Of a stretch of 64,000 nucleotides of DNA, positions 45,875-53,950 are shown one piece after another. The stretch is from the NCBI GenBank assembly GCA_036502625.1, contig DASXYG010000074.1, positions 19,017 to 83,016 on the forward strand, read 5' to 3'. The stretch is from DASXYG01 sp036502625. Its GTDB lineage: Bacteria; Actinomycetota; Actinomycetes; Streptosporangiales; Streptosporangiaceae. Positions within the stretch are counted from its first letter, which is position 1, and every line of letters starts with the position of its first letter. The position numbers were made by a program, and so were the translations under genes. Under the pieces are notes generated by a model, which worked only from the letters and a program-made list of their open reading frames with translations, did not search any database and had not been told where the DNA came from.

Positions 45875-46009
45875 ATGGTCGCGCGCGTCGTCCTCCTCCT
45901 CGCCGCCGTAGGCGTGCTGTTCCTCGCGCTGCGCTTCTCCGTCTACTTCCTCTTCGCCATCCCGGTGCTGGCGATCGCCGCCATCGCCTTCATCCGCGGG
46001 CGCGGCTGA
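45875..46009 (+). CDS. Small membrane protein of 44 residues
   Basis: ATG to TGA with sequence starting MVARVVLLLAAVGVLFLAL and ending AFIRGRG. Two hydrophobic stretches (residues 4-20 and 24-39) with positive ends suggest a one- or two-helix membrane peptide. It sits 43 bp after the GNAT gene. No family is recognised; coding potential rests on frame and composition only. Confidence 0.45.
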   Translation: MVARVVLLLAAVGVLFLALRFSVYFLFAIPVLAIAAIAFIRGRG

Positions 46010-46058
46010 GCCGGCGCCCGGCCAGGGGACACCGCCGCCGTTGGTAGGTTCGTACGTC

Positions 46059-46670
46059 GTGGGAGAGCAGTACTTCGCGGCGCGGCCCGGGGCGGCGAGC
46101 CGCCCGAACCAGGTCGACCTCGTGCTGCCCGACCTGCACCTCAAGCTGGCCACCGACAGCGGCGTGTTCTCCGCCGACCGCGTCGACCCCGGCACCCGCG
46201 TCCTCCTGGAGACCGTGCCGCCGCCCCCGGCCGGCGGCGACCTCCTCGACCTCGGCTGCGGCTACGGCCCGATCGCGCTGACCGCCGCGAGCCGGGCCCC
46301 CGCCCTTACGGCCTGGGGCCTGGACGTCAATGAGCGCGCCCTGGACCTCGCGCGGCGGAACGCCGCGACCGCGCGCCTTGACAACGTAAGGTTCGTCCTG
46401 ACACCGGAGATCCCGGCCGGGCTGCGGTTCGCCGCCATCTGGTCCAACCCGCCCGTACGAATCGGAAAGGCCGCGATGCACGACCTGCTCACCACCTGGC
46501 TGGACCGGCTCACCCCGGACGGCCGCGCCCACCTGGTCGTGCACCGCCACCTCGGCGCCGACTCCCTGCAGGCCTGGCTGTCCGGCCGCGGCTACCCCGC
46601 CGAGCGGGTCGCCTCCCGTACGGGCTACCGCGTGCTGCGCGTCGCCGCCCGCGCCGAGGCCGCGCGATGA
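46059..46670 (+). CDS. Class I SAM-dependent methyltransferase (RsmC/MTS family)
   Basis: 203 residues. SAM site LLDLGCGYGPIALTAASRAP, then AWGLDVNERALDLARRNAA and the N6/N2-methyltransferase signature IWSNPPVRIG. This matches small RNA (guanine-N2) methyltransferases. GTG 46059 is taken as start (VGEQYFAARPG). It overlaps the next methyltransferase in ATGA, a pairing consistent with RNA modification. Confidence 0.9.
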   Translation: MGEQYFAARPGAASRPNQVDLVLPDLHLKLATDSGVFSADRVDPGTRVLLETVPPPPAGGDLLDLGCGYGPIALTAASRAPALTAWGLDVNERALDLARRNAATARLDNVRFVLTPEIPAGLRFAAIWSNPPVRIGKAAMHDLLTTWLDRLTPDGRAHLVVHRHLGADSLQAWLSGRGYPAERVASRTGYRVLRVAARAEAAR

Positions 46671-47221
46671 GCACCCCGAAGGCCGCCGACCCGCGCCGCC
46701 AGCTCCGCCCCACCGACGTGAAGCGGCTGAACCGCGACTGGCGGCGGCGCACCGAGGGCCGCGTCGCGCTGCTGGTGGAGTCGGTGACGCAGCCGTTCAA
46801 CATCGGGTCGATCGTCCGCTCGGCCGCCGCGTTCGGCGTGACGCACATCTGGTTCACCGGCAACGCCACCACGCCCAACAACCCGAGCACCCGCAAGACG
46901 GCCCTCGGCACCGAGCGCCTCGTCCCCTGGGACAAGCTCCCGACCAGCGCCGAGGCCGTCGCCGCGGCCCACGCCGGAGGTTTCGCCGTGGTCGCCGTCG
47001 AGCTCACCGCCGACGCCCGCCCGCTGCACGAGGCCGCCCTCGACGGCGACGTCTGCCTGGCCGTCGGCGGCGAGGACCACGGCTGCTCCCCCGCCCTGCT
47101 CGCCGCCGCCGACGCCACGGCCTACATCCCCCAGATCGGCCGCGTCGGCTCACTCAACGTCGCGGTGGCCACCGCCGTGGCCCTGTCGGAGGCCCGCCGC
47201 CGTGAATGGGCCAAGCCCTAG
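46667..47221 (+). CDS. TrmH/SpoU-family RNA 2'-O-methyltransferase
   Basis: 184 residues with a SPOUT trefoil knot: LLVESVTQPFNIGSIVRSAAAFGVTHI (motif 1 with Asn/Arg), LAVGGEDHGCSPALLAAAD (motif 2) and IPQIGRVGSLNVAVATAVALSEARRR (motif 3). It methylates a ribose in tRNA or rRNA using SAM. Its ATG overlaps the stop of the previous gene. Confidence 0.94.
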   Translation: MSTPKAADPRRQLRPTDVKRLNRDWRRRTEGRVALLVESVTQPFNIGSIVRSAAAFGVTHIWFTGNATTPNNPSTRKTALGTERLVPWDKLPTSAEAVAAAHAGGFAVVAVELTADARPLHEAALDGDVCLAVGGEDHGCSPALLAAADATAYIPQIGRVGSLNVAVATAVALSEARRREWAKP

Positions 47222-47223
47222 CG

Positions 47224-47499
47224 TCAGCCCCGCGCGTCGCGGCGGTGCAGGACGCGCCGCCCGGTCAGCGCGGCGCCCAGCATGACCGCCCCGATGGCCA
47301 CCAGCAGCCATCCGCCGTACGCGCGGTGGCCGAGCGCACCGGTCAGGGCGTGCGCGCCGCCGGCGGCGACGAGGATCGCGCCGATCTCGGCGGCCTCGCG
47401 CCACAGCGGCGGCGCGTGGCCGCGCGCCGCGCGGCGTTCCGCCCGTGCGGTGGGTTCGTCGTCGGTGTGTTCCGTGGCCCGGATCGTGGTCTCGTTCAT
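47224..47499 (-). CDS. Small membrane protein, unknown function
   Basis: 91 residues: a charged 34-residue cytoplasmic N-terminus, then two hydrophobic helices (EIGAILVAAGGAHALTGAL and WLLVAIGAVMLGAALTG) and an Arg-rich tail. Convergent with the TrmH gene, ending 2 bp from its stop. No family recognised. Confidence 0.7.
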   Translation of the reverse strand: MNETTIRATEHTDDEPTARAERRAARGHAPPLWREAAEIGAILVAAGGAHALTGALGHRAYGGWLLVAIGAVMLGAALTGRRVLHRRDARG

Positions 47500-47675
47500 G
47501 GCCTCAGCGTCAGGCAGCGGTGTTGCGCGGCCGCTGCCCGCCGGTGACCCGGGCGTAAATCCGGGACGCCCGGTGTGAACGCGCGGGCATCGGCGGCGCG
47601 GGGCATAGCGGGACGCCCGGCCGTGTTCGGGTACGCCGGGAAGCGACACGATCACTAACGGATGTGGAGGATCGT

Positions 47676-48536
47676 ATGGCGGTCAATGTGGGACGGGTCG
47701 GCATCTGGACGGGGTCGCCGGTGTGGCGCGGCGCCGAGGGGCGGGAGGCCCTGGCCGAACTGGACGACCTCGGCTACGGCGCGCTGTGGCTCGGGCGGGG
47801 CGACGGCATCTGGGACCTCCTCGGCGACCTGCTCGGGGCGTCGCGGCGCATCCCCGTCGCCACCGGCATCGCCAGCGTCTGGCTGGAGTCGCCGGAGGAC
47901 ATGGCCGCGCACACCGCGGCGCTGACCGCCGCGCACCCGGGGCGGTTCCTGCTGGGCATCGGCGCCAGCCACGGCCCGATCGTCGAGGCGGTCACCGACC
48001 AGGCGTACACCAAGCCGTACAGCAAGGTCGTGGAGTTCCTCGACGGCCTCGACGCCGCGGCCACGCCGGTCCCGGTGGACGAGCGGGTGATCGCCGCGCT
48101 CGGGCCGCGCACCATCCGGCTGTCCGGTGAGCGCGCGCTCGGCGCCCACCCGTACCTCACCACCCCCGAGCACACCCGCGAGGCGCGGGAGATCCTCGGC
48201 GACGGGCCGCTGCTGGCGCCGGAGCAGAAGGTGGTGCTCGACACCGATCCCGTACGCGCGCGTGCGCTCGGCCGCGCGAAGGTCGCCGGTACGTACCTCC
48301 GGCTGCCGAACTACGTGAACAACCTCCGCCGGCTCGGCTTCCCCGACGCGGAGATCGAGGCGGCCAGCGACGACGTGGTCGACGCCCTGATCGCGTGGGG
48401 CAGCCCGGACGACATCGCGGAGCGGATCCGCGCGCACCACGACGCCGGCGCGGACCACGTGGCCGTGCAGGTGCTCACCGAGGACGACCGGCTCGCCCGC
48501 GCGGAGTGGCGCGAGCTGGCGAAGGTGCTGGTGTAG
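47676..48536 (+). CDS. LLM-class F420-dependent oxidoreductase (TIGR03620-like)
   Basis: 286 residues of the luciferase-like fold. Visible: GRVGIWTG, ELDDLGYGALWLG, PVATGIASVWLESPEDMAAHTAAL, GRFLLGIGASHGPIVE, and a C-terminal AHHDAGADHVAVQVL. Such actinobacterial proteins use coenzyme F420 rather than FMN. ATG 47676 has GGAGG 5 nt upstream; a GTG at 47664 is in frame but unsupported. The oxidised substrate is unknown. Confidence 0.92.
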   Translation: MAVNVGRVGIWTGSPVWRGAEGREALAELDDLGYGALWLGRGDGIWDLLGDLLGASRRIPVATGIASVWLESPEDMAAHTAALTAAHPGRFLLGIGASHGPIVEAVTDQAYTKPYSKVVEFLDGLDAAATPVPVDERVIAALGPRTIRLSGERALGAHPYLTTPEHTREAREILGDGPLLAPEQKVVLDTDPVRARALGRAKVAGTYLRLPNYVNNLRRLGFPDAEIEAASDDVVDALIAWGSPDDIAERIRAHHDAGADHVAVQVLTEDDRLARAEWRELAKVLV

Positions 48537-48558
48537 GCCACCGCCCGCGCACGTACGT

Positions 48559-48593
48559 GCGGGGCGTCCCGGGTCTCCCCCGGGGCGCCCCGC
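48559..48593. terminator. Strong hairpin between convergent genes
   Basis: A 15-bp stem (GCGGGGCGTCCCGGG with its partner, one G-T wobble) and a 5-nt loop between the F420 oxidoreductase stop and the holin-like gene stop, followed by GCGTTT. It can end both transcripts. Confidence 0.75.
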
Positions 48594-48604
48594 GCGTTTC
48601 GGCC

Positions 48605-48994
48605 TCAGCGGTTGTCGTCGTCGGACACGAACAGGTTGAGCAGCCAGCTCACGATGCCCACGATGAGCGCGCCCCACAGCGCCGGCCAGAACCCGGTGAT
48701 GTGGAACGGCAGCGTCAGCAGCCCGCAGACGTAGCTGGCCAGCCACAGCAGCAGGCCGTTGACGACCAGCGCGAGCAGCCCCAGCGTCACCACGTAGAAC
48801 GCGCAGCCGACCGTCTTGATGATCGGTTTCAGCACGCCGTTGATCACGCCCACGATCACCGCGACGACCAGCAGCGTCAGGATCTTCGTGGCCGTGTCCG
48901 AGGTCTGCACCTCGATTCCGGACACCAGCAGGGTCGCGACCCACAGCGCCACCGCGGTGATCACGACACGGATGAGTAGCTTCACGCGATACAT
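48605..48994 (-). CDS. Phage-holin-family (4_2) membrane protein
   Basis: 129 residues, four hydrophobic helices. The fold signature is VINGVLKPIIKTVGCAFYVVTLGLLALVVNGLLLWL, found in a broad family of bacterial membrane proteins named after holins. Chromosomal members are not part of prophages, and no phage gene is nearby. ATG 48994 (MYRVKLLIRV) is the likely start. Function unknown. Confidence 0.88.
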   Translation of the reverse strand: MYRVKLLIRVVITAVALWVATLLVSGIEVQTSDTATKILTLLVVAVIVGVINGVLKPIIKTVGCAFYVVTLGLLALVVNGLLLWLASYVCGLLTLPFHITGFWPALWGALIVGIVSWLLNLFVSDDDNR

Positions 48995-49043
48995 CGTGAC
49001 ACAGCCGCCGTGCGCCCGCATCCGTCGCCGGCGAGAACGCGCC

Positions 49044-49730
49044 TCAGCAGCGGCCGAGCATGGTGGCCAGCGCGTCGTGGTCGGCCTTGGTCACGGTGAG
49101 CCCGTAGTCGTGCAGGGTGGTGACGTAGCGCTGGGCGAAGGCGCACTGGTAGCGGGGCGACGGGCGCCACTCCCCCGGGCCGCGCCCGGCGCGGTCGCGC
49201 GCCGCCGTGGCGTCGACGGCCAGCAATGTGTCGGGGTCGTTGGCGAAGCGCGTCCGCCGGTCCTGGCCCCAGCCGGACGCGCCGGACCGCCAGGCGGTCC
49301 GCAGCGCCACGACGTGCTCGATGCGCACCGTGTCCGCGTGGCCGGAGATGTACGCGACGCTGCGGCCGGTGTACGGATCGGTCAGCGTGCCGGACGCCAC
49401 CGTGCACGGCCCGTGCCGCTTGACGCCGGAGAGGTCGCGGCCGAGGACGTCGTCGCGGGTCGGGCAGCCGTTGGCGTCGCTGTCGGCGTCCGGGAACTTC
49501 GACAGGCCGTAGCCGGACGCGCTCCCCGGCTTCGCGACCTTGACGTCGCGCAGGTCCGCCGAGGACGCCTTGCCGCCGCCGAGCGCCCGGCTCAGCGCGC
49601 TCGACCCGTCGCGCGCCAGCCCGAGGAGGTCCGTATGCGTCAGCCGCCCGATGACGAACACCGCGATCACCAGGCCCACGACGTACACCAGGCCCGTGGC
49701 GAACGGGTGGTCGCCGCCCTTGCCGGCCAT
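49044..49730 (-). CDS. Exported or membrane-anchored HNH-like (DUF1524) protein
   Basis: 228 residues: one N-terminal TM helix (ATGLVYVVGLVIAVFVIGRL), then a DUF1524 domain with CPTRDDVLGRDL, SGHADTVRIEHVVALRTAWRSGASGW, RTRFANDPDTLLAVDATAARDR and a final YQCAFAQRYVTTLHDYGL. The family's EHVVAL His is present, but the conserved Asn expected in the following VD..AN segment is Ala here. Secreted family members may be nucleases; loss of that residue could reduce activity. ATG 49730 is used. Confidence 0.85.
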   Translation of the reverse strand: MAGKGGDHPFATGLVYVVGLVIAVFVIGRLTHTDLLGLARDGSSALSRALGGGKASSADLRDVKVAKPGSASGYGLSKFPDADSDANGCPTRDDVLGRDLSGVKRHGPCTVASGTLTDPYTGRSVAYISGHADTVRIEHVVALRTAWRSGASGWGQDRRTRFANDPDTLLAVDATAARDRAGRGPGEWRPSPRYQCAFAQRYVTTLHDYGLTVTKADHDALATMLGRC

Positions 49731-49849
49731 CGCGCCCCCTGCTCCGCCCTCGCTGTCACCGGCGATCGTCGCGCACCGGCACCCGCGGCGCAAACACGCC
49801 GCGCGGCCCGCGTGCGTACGCCGCGCCGGTCCACGGCAGAATCGGGTCC

Positions 49850-50689
49850 ATGACCGAGATCCTGCGGTACACCGCGTTCTCCTCCGACCCGTCGGGCGGC
49901 AACCGCGCCGGCGTGGTGCTCGACGCCCGCGGCATGTCCGACGACGCGATGCTCGCCGTGGCCGCCGACGTCGGCTACTCCGAGACCGTGTTCGTGACCG
50001 GCCGCGACGCCGACGGGACGCTGGTCGTCCGCTATTTCAGCCCGCGCGCCGAGGTCGACTTCTGCGGCCACGTCACGATCGCGCTCGGCGTGGCGTACGC
50101 CGAGCGGCACGGCGCGGGCACGCTGAGCCTGCGCACGGCCGCCGGACCGATCGCCCTTGCCACCACCGCGGCCGACGGCGCGCCGCCCGTCGCGACGCTC
50201 ACCAGCGTCCCCACGCACACCCGCCCGGCGACCGGGGCCGAGCTGTCCACGACGCTCGGCGCGCTGCGCTGGCCGGCCGCCGACCTCGACGCGTCGTTCC
50301 CGCCGCACGTCGCGTTCGGGGGCAACGAGCACCTGGTGCTCGCCGCCGCCACCCGCGAACGGCTCGCCGACCTCGACTACGACTACGCCGCGCTCGACGC
50401 CGTCATGGCCGAGCGCGCCTGGACGACCGTGCAGCTCGTCTGGCGGGAGAGCGCGACCGTCTTCCACGCCCGCGACCCGTTCCCGCCCGGCGGCGTCGTC
50501 GAGGACGCCGCGACCGGCGCGGCGGCGGCCGCGTTCGGCGGCTACCTCCGCGACCTCGGCCTGTTCCCGGCGTCCGGCGCGGTGACCATCCACCAGGGCG
50601 CCGACATGGGGCGGCCCAGCCTGCTGACGGTGACGCTCGCCGACGGCGGCCGGGTCAGCGTCGGCGGCACGGCCGTGCCGATCACCTGA
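49850..50689 (+). CDS. PhzF-family isomerase
   Basis: 279 residues. The catalytic Glu lies in VGYSETVFVTG near residue 45; other motifs are RYFSPRAEVDFCGHVTIALG and VEDAATGAAAAAFGGYL plus TIHQGADMGRPSLL. PhzF folds like diaminopimelate epimerase; many members outside phenazine clusters have unknown substrates, and no phenazine genes are present. It stands alone between convergent and divergent neighbours. Confidence 0.93.
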   Translation: MTEILRYTAFSSDPSGGNRAGVVLDARGMSDDAMLAVAADVGYSETVFVTGRDADGTLVVRYFSPRAEVDFCGHVTIALGVAYAERHGAGTLSLRTAAGPIALATTAADGAPPVATLTSVPTHTRPATGAELSTTLGALRWPAADLDASFPPHVAFGGNEHLVLAAATRERLADLDYDYAALDAVMAERAWTTVQLVWRESATVFHARDPFPPGGVVEDAATGAAAAAFGGYLRDLGLFPASGAVTIHQGADMGRPSLLTVTLADGGRVSVGGTAVPIT

Positions 50690-50787
50690 GCCGTACGGGC
50701 CGAACGCGCCGCGAACTGGGGCCAAGCGTTAGGGAATCGTTCGCCGGGTCGTACCGGAGCGTCGGCGGCGACCGGCATACTCGGCAC

Positions 50788-51582
50788 GTGCGGTTTCCCT
50801 ACCTCGACCACCCGCGCCCGCTCGCGTTCGCGCATCGCGGCGGCGCCATCGGCGCCCCGGAGAACACGATGCGCGCCTTCGAGCGCACCGCGCGGCTCGG
50901 CTTCGCCTATATCGAGACCGACGTGCACGCCACGGCCGACGGCGAGCTCGTGGTCTTCCACGACGACACGCTCGACCGCCTCACCGACCTGCGCGGCCCG
51001 GTCTCCGCGCTGCCCTACCGCGAGGTCGCGAAGGCCCGCGTGCTCGGCACCGAGCCGCTCCCGCTGCTCGAAGACGTCCTCGCCGCGTGGCCCGGCGTCC
51101 GGTTCAACATCGACGTCAAGGAGGCGGCGGCCATCGCGCCGTTCGCCCGCGCGCTGGACCGCACCGGCGCGCGCGAGCGGGTATGCGTCGCGTCGTTCTC
51201 CCAGGGGCGGCTGCGCCAGGTCCGCGCCGCGCTCGGCCCGGGGGTGTGCACGTCCCTGACGCGCTCGGGCGTGGCCGCGCTGAAGATCACGTCGCTGTTC
51301 GCGTCGCTGGCGCCGCTGGCCAGGTTCACCGCCGGCTGTGTCCAGGTGCCGCCGTTCTACGGCGCGGTCGCGGTGATCACGCCGTCGCTGCTGCGCGCCG
51401 CCCACGCCCACGGCATGCAGGTGCACGCCTGGACGATCGACGACCCGGTGGAGATGCGCCGCCTGCTCGACCTCGGCGTCGACGGCATCATGACCGACGA
51501 CCCCGCCGCGCTGCGCGACGTCCTGATCGAGCGCGGCCAGTGGCATCCGCGCACCATCGACGCCGGGGAGCCCGCACCGTGA
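50788..51582 (+). CDS. Glycerophosphodiester phosphodiesterase
   Basis: 264 residues, cytoplasmic, no signal peptide. Motifs: LAFAHRGGAIGAPENTMRAFERTARLG with HRG and ENT, then IETDVHATADGELVVFHDDTLDRLTD, NIDVKE and the C-terminal VHAWTIDDPVEMRRLLDLGVDGIMTDDP. It splits phospholipid-derived glycerophosphodiesters to glycerol-3-phosphate. Start GTG 50788 lies 6 nt after a TACT-containing -10-like element, so the mRNA may be almost leaderless. Its stop overlaps the next gene's GTG. Confidence 0.94.
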   Translation: MRFPYLDHPRPLAFAHRGGAIGAPENTMRAFERTARLGFAYIETDVHATADGELVVFHDDTLDRLTDLRGPVSALPYREVAKARVLGTEPLPLLEDVLAAWPGVRFNIDVKEAAAIAPFARALDRTGARERVCVASFSQGRLRQVRAALGPGVCTSLTRSGVAALKITSLFASLAPLARFTAGCVQVPPFYGAVAVITPSLLRAAHAHGMQVHAWTIDDPVEMRRLLDLGVDGIMTDDPAALRDVLIERGQWHPRTIDAGEPAP

Positions 51583-52934
51583 CCGCGCCGGCCGCCGAGC
51601 TCCCCGAGGTGCCGCCCGCGCTGCGCCGCGAGCGCCGCGGGTGGTACATGTACGACTGGGCCAACGCGGTGTTCCACACCACGGTCCTGTCGGTCTTCCT
51701 CGGGCCGTACCTCACGGGAATCGCGAAGACCGCCGCGGGCGCGGGCGACTTCGTCCACCCGTTAGGGATCCCGGTCCGCGCCGAGTCCTTCTACCCGTAC
51801 GTCGTCTCGCTGTCGGTGATCCTGCAGGTCGTGCTGCTGCCCGCGGTGGGCGCGGTGGCCGACCACTCGGGGCGGAAGAAGCTGCTCCTCGCGGTGTTCG
51901 CCTACGCCGGCGCGCTGTGCACCGCCGGGCTGTTCTTCTGCACCGGCGGCGCCTACCTCCTGGGCGGCGTGCTGTTCCTGGTGGCGAACATGGCGTTCGG
52001 CGCGTCCATCACCGTCTACTACTCCTACATCCCCGACCTCGCGTCCGCCGACGACCGCGACGGCCTCTCGACCCGCGGCTGGGCGACCGGCTACATCGGG
52101 GGCGGGCTGCTGCTCGCGCTGAACCTCGTGCTGTTCACGCTGCACGACTCCCTCGGCGTGAGCACCGGCGACGCCGTGCGCATCTGCCTCGGCTCGGCGG
52201 GCGTGTGGTGGGCGCTGTTCACGATCATCCCGCTGCGCCTGCTGCGCCGCGACGACACCTCGGCCGCCGCCGGCGCGCTGACCCCGGCGCTGCGGCAGAG
52301 CTTCCGCCAGCTCTGGGCGACGCTCAAGGGCATGCGGGCCTACCCGCTGACCCTCGGTTTCCTCGGCGCCTACCTCATCTACAACGACGGCGTGCAGACC
52401 GTCATCGCGCTCGCCGCGACGTACGGCGCGCAGGAGCTCAAGCTGGGCCAGACCACGCTGATCAGCGCCATCCTCATGGTGCAGTTCGTGGCGTTCGGCG
52501 GCGCGCTCGGCCTCGGCCGCCTCGCCGCGCGCTACGGCGCGAAGCGCGTGGTGCTGGGCAGCCTGGTCGTGTGGGCGGCGCTGATCGGCTGCGCGTACGC
52601 CCTGCAGGTCGGCAAGGCGTGGCAGTTCTACGCCCTGGCCGCGGGCATCGCGATCGTCCTGGGCGGCACGCAGGCGCTGTCGCGGTCGCTGTTCTCCCAC
52701 CTGATCCCGAAGGGCAAGGAGGCCGAGTACTTCGGCTTCTACCAGATCAGCGACAAGGGCACGAGCTGGCTCGGCACGTTCGTGTTCGGCCTGACCCTCC
52801 AGTTCACCGGCAGCTACCGCTCGGCGATCATCACCCTGGTGGCGTTCTTCGTCGTCGGGTTCGCCGGCCTCGCGCTGGTGAACCTGGAGCGCGCGATCCG
52901 CGCCGTCGGCAACGACGTCCCCGCGAAGCTCTGA
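51579..52934 (+). CDS. UMF1-type major facilitator transporter
   Basis: 451 residues, about 12 helices; the opening RRGWYMYDWANAVFHTTVLSVFLGPYL is characteristic of the UMF1/Atg22-like group. Motif A-like ADHSGRKKLL follows TM2. GTGA overlap couples it to the GDPD gene, suggesting export or import related to glycerophosphodiesters, by inference. It contains a TTA leucine codon at 51762-51764 (residue 62), rare in such DNA. Confidence 0.92.
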   Translation: MTAPAAELPEVPPALRRERRGWYMYDWANAVFHTTVLSVFLGPYLTGIAKTAAGAGDFVHPLGIPVRAESFYPYVVSLSVILQVVLLPAVGAVADHSGRKKLLLAVFAYAGALCTAGLFFCTGGAYLLGGVLFLVANMAFGASITVYYSYIPDLASADDRDGLSTRGWATGYIGGGLLLALNLVLFTLHDSLGVSTGDAVRICLGSAGVWWALFTIIPLRLLRRDDTSAAAGALTPALRQSFRQLWATLKGMRAYPLTLGFLGAYLIYNDGVQTVIALAATYGAQELKLGQTTLISAILMVQFVAFGGALGLGRLAARYGAKRVVLGSLVVWAALIGCAYALQVGKAWQFYALAAGIAIVLGGTQALSRSLFSHLIPKGKEAEYFGFYQISDKGTSWLGTFVFGLTLQFTGSYRSAIITLVAFFVVGFAGLALVNLERAIRAVGNDVPAKL

Positions 52935-52946
52935 GCGCGCCGGGCG

Positions 52947-53846
52947 TTACGACGCGAGCCGCGCCAGCTTCTCCGGGTTGGCGATCAGGTCCACGGCGTG
53001 GATGCGGCCGTCGCGTACGGTCAGCGCCGCGACGGTGATCAGCGTGCCGTCGGCGTCGTAGACGGCCATGCCGGGCCCGCCGTTGAGCCGCCCGTACACC
53101 GCCGACATCCCGGGGTACTGCCGGAAGCCGCGGGCGATGATCTTGACGATCGGCTCCGCGCCGGTGACCGGCCGGTGCGGCGCCACGACCAGCCCGCCGC
53201 CGTCGGCGCGCAGCACGACATCCGGGTCGAGCAGGCGCAGCAGCCCCTCGGCGTCGCCGCCGGCCGCGGCGGCCAGGAACCGGCGCGCCACCGCCTCCTC
53301 GCGCGCGGGGTCCACGTCGAACACCGCGCCGGGCTCCGCGCGCACGCGGCGGCGCCCCCGGCTGGCGAGCTGGCGGCACGCCGCCGAGCTGCGGCCGACG
53401 ATCTCGGCGATCTCGGCGAAGTCGTACTGGAACACGTCGTGCAGCACGAACGCGACCCGCTCGGCGGGCGCCATCCGCTCCAGCACGACCAGCAGCGCCA
53501 TGCGCACCGAGTCGTCCAGCGTGATCCGCTCGGCCGGGTCGGCGTCGTCGCCGGTCAGCACCGGTTCCGGCAGCCAGGTGCCCACGTACGCCTCGCGGCG
53601 CTTGCGCGCGGAGCCGAGCTGGTCCAGGCAGACGCGGCTGACCACGACGACCAGCCAGCCGCGGACGTCATCGATGGCGGCGACGTTCTCGCGGGCCAGC
53701 CGGGCGAACCCCTCCGACACGGCGTCCTCGGCCTCGGACACGCTGCCGAGCAGCCGGTACGCGACGTCGATCAGCACCTTGTGGTGGGCGCGCCAGGCGG
53801 CCTCGACCGCCGCCTCGTTGGTCGACTCGTTGGTCGTCTCGTCCAT
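52947..53846 (-). CDS. ECF41-group sigma factor with SnoaL-like C-terminus
   Basis: 299 residues. Region 2: LIDVAYRLLGSVSEAEDAVSEGFARLA and VRGWLVVVVSRVCLDQL; region 4: APAERVAFVLHDVFQYDFAEIAEIVGRSSAACRQLASRGRRRV. ECF41 marks are all present: WLPEP, RADGGGLVVA and NPEKL in the SnoaL-like C-terminal domain, which acts as a built-in regulator. ATG 53846 is used; an in-frame GTG at 53852 is possible. It is divergent from an FAD oxidoreductase, the usual target type, and both have matching promoters. Confidence 0.94.
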   Translation of the reverse strand: MDETTNESTNEAAVEAAWRAHHKVLIDVAYRLLGSVSEAEDAVSEGFARLARENVAAIDDVRGWLVVVVSRVCLDQLGSARKRREAYVGTWLPEPVLTGDDADPAERITLDDSVRMALLVVLERMAPAERVAFVLHDVFQYDFAEIAEIVGRSSAACRQLASRGRRRVRAEPGAVFDVDPAREEAVARRFLAAAAGGDAEGLLRLLDPDVVLRADGGGLVVAPHRPVTGAEPIVKIIARGFRQYPGMSAVYGRLNGGPGMAVYDADGTLITVAALTVRDGRIHAVDLIANPEKLARLAS

Positions 53847-53860
53847 TCGCACCCATCAAG

Positions 53861-53887
53861 GACGACGCTGGGCCTCCAAGTGTGACA
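53861..53887 (-). promoter_or_regulatory. ECF41 promoter of the sigma gene
   Basis: Read on the minus strand: TGTCACA, 16 bp, CGTC, the ECF41 consensus. The start codon is only about 10-15 bp away, so the mRNA has little or no leader. CCTTG follows the -10 as in the divergent promoter. Confidence 0.8.
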
Positions 53888-53915
53888 GCCGCCACCGGGG
53901 CCGTACGGCAGGCGC

Positions 53916-53942
53916 CGTCACACACCGGCGGCCCGTGTCGTC
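53916..53942 (+). promoter_or_regulatory. ECF41 promoter of the oxidoreductase gene
   Basis: CGTCACA, 16 bp, CGTC, one mismatch from the ECF41 -35 consensus and identical to the divergent promoter in GTCACAC and CGTCCTTG. The -10 ends 8 bp before the ATG, predicting a leaderless mRNA. Confidence 0.8.
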
Positions 53943-53950
53943 CTTGCCGC

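Noticed and set aside
48605..48994. Prophage remnant, because of the holin-family name
   Set aside because: No lysin, integrase or structural phage gene is nearby; the family is widespread in chromosomes.
49850..50689. Phenazine biosynthesis locus
   Set aside because: Only a PhzF-fold gene is present; such genes are common outside phenazine clusters.
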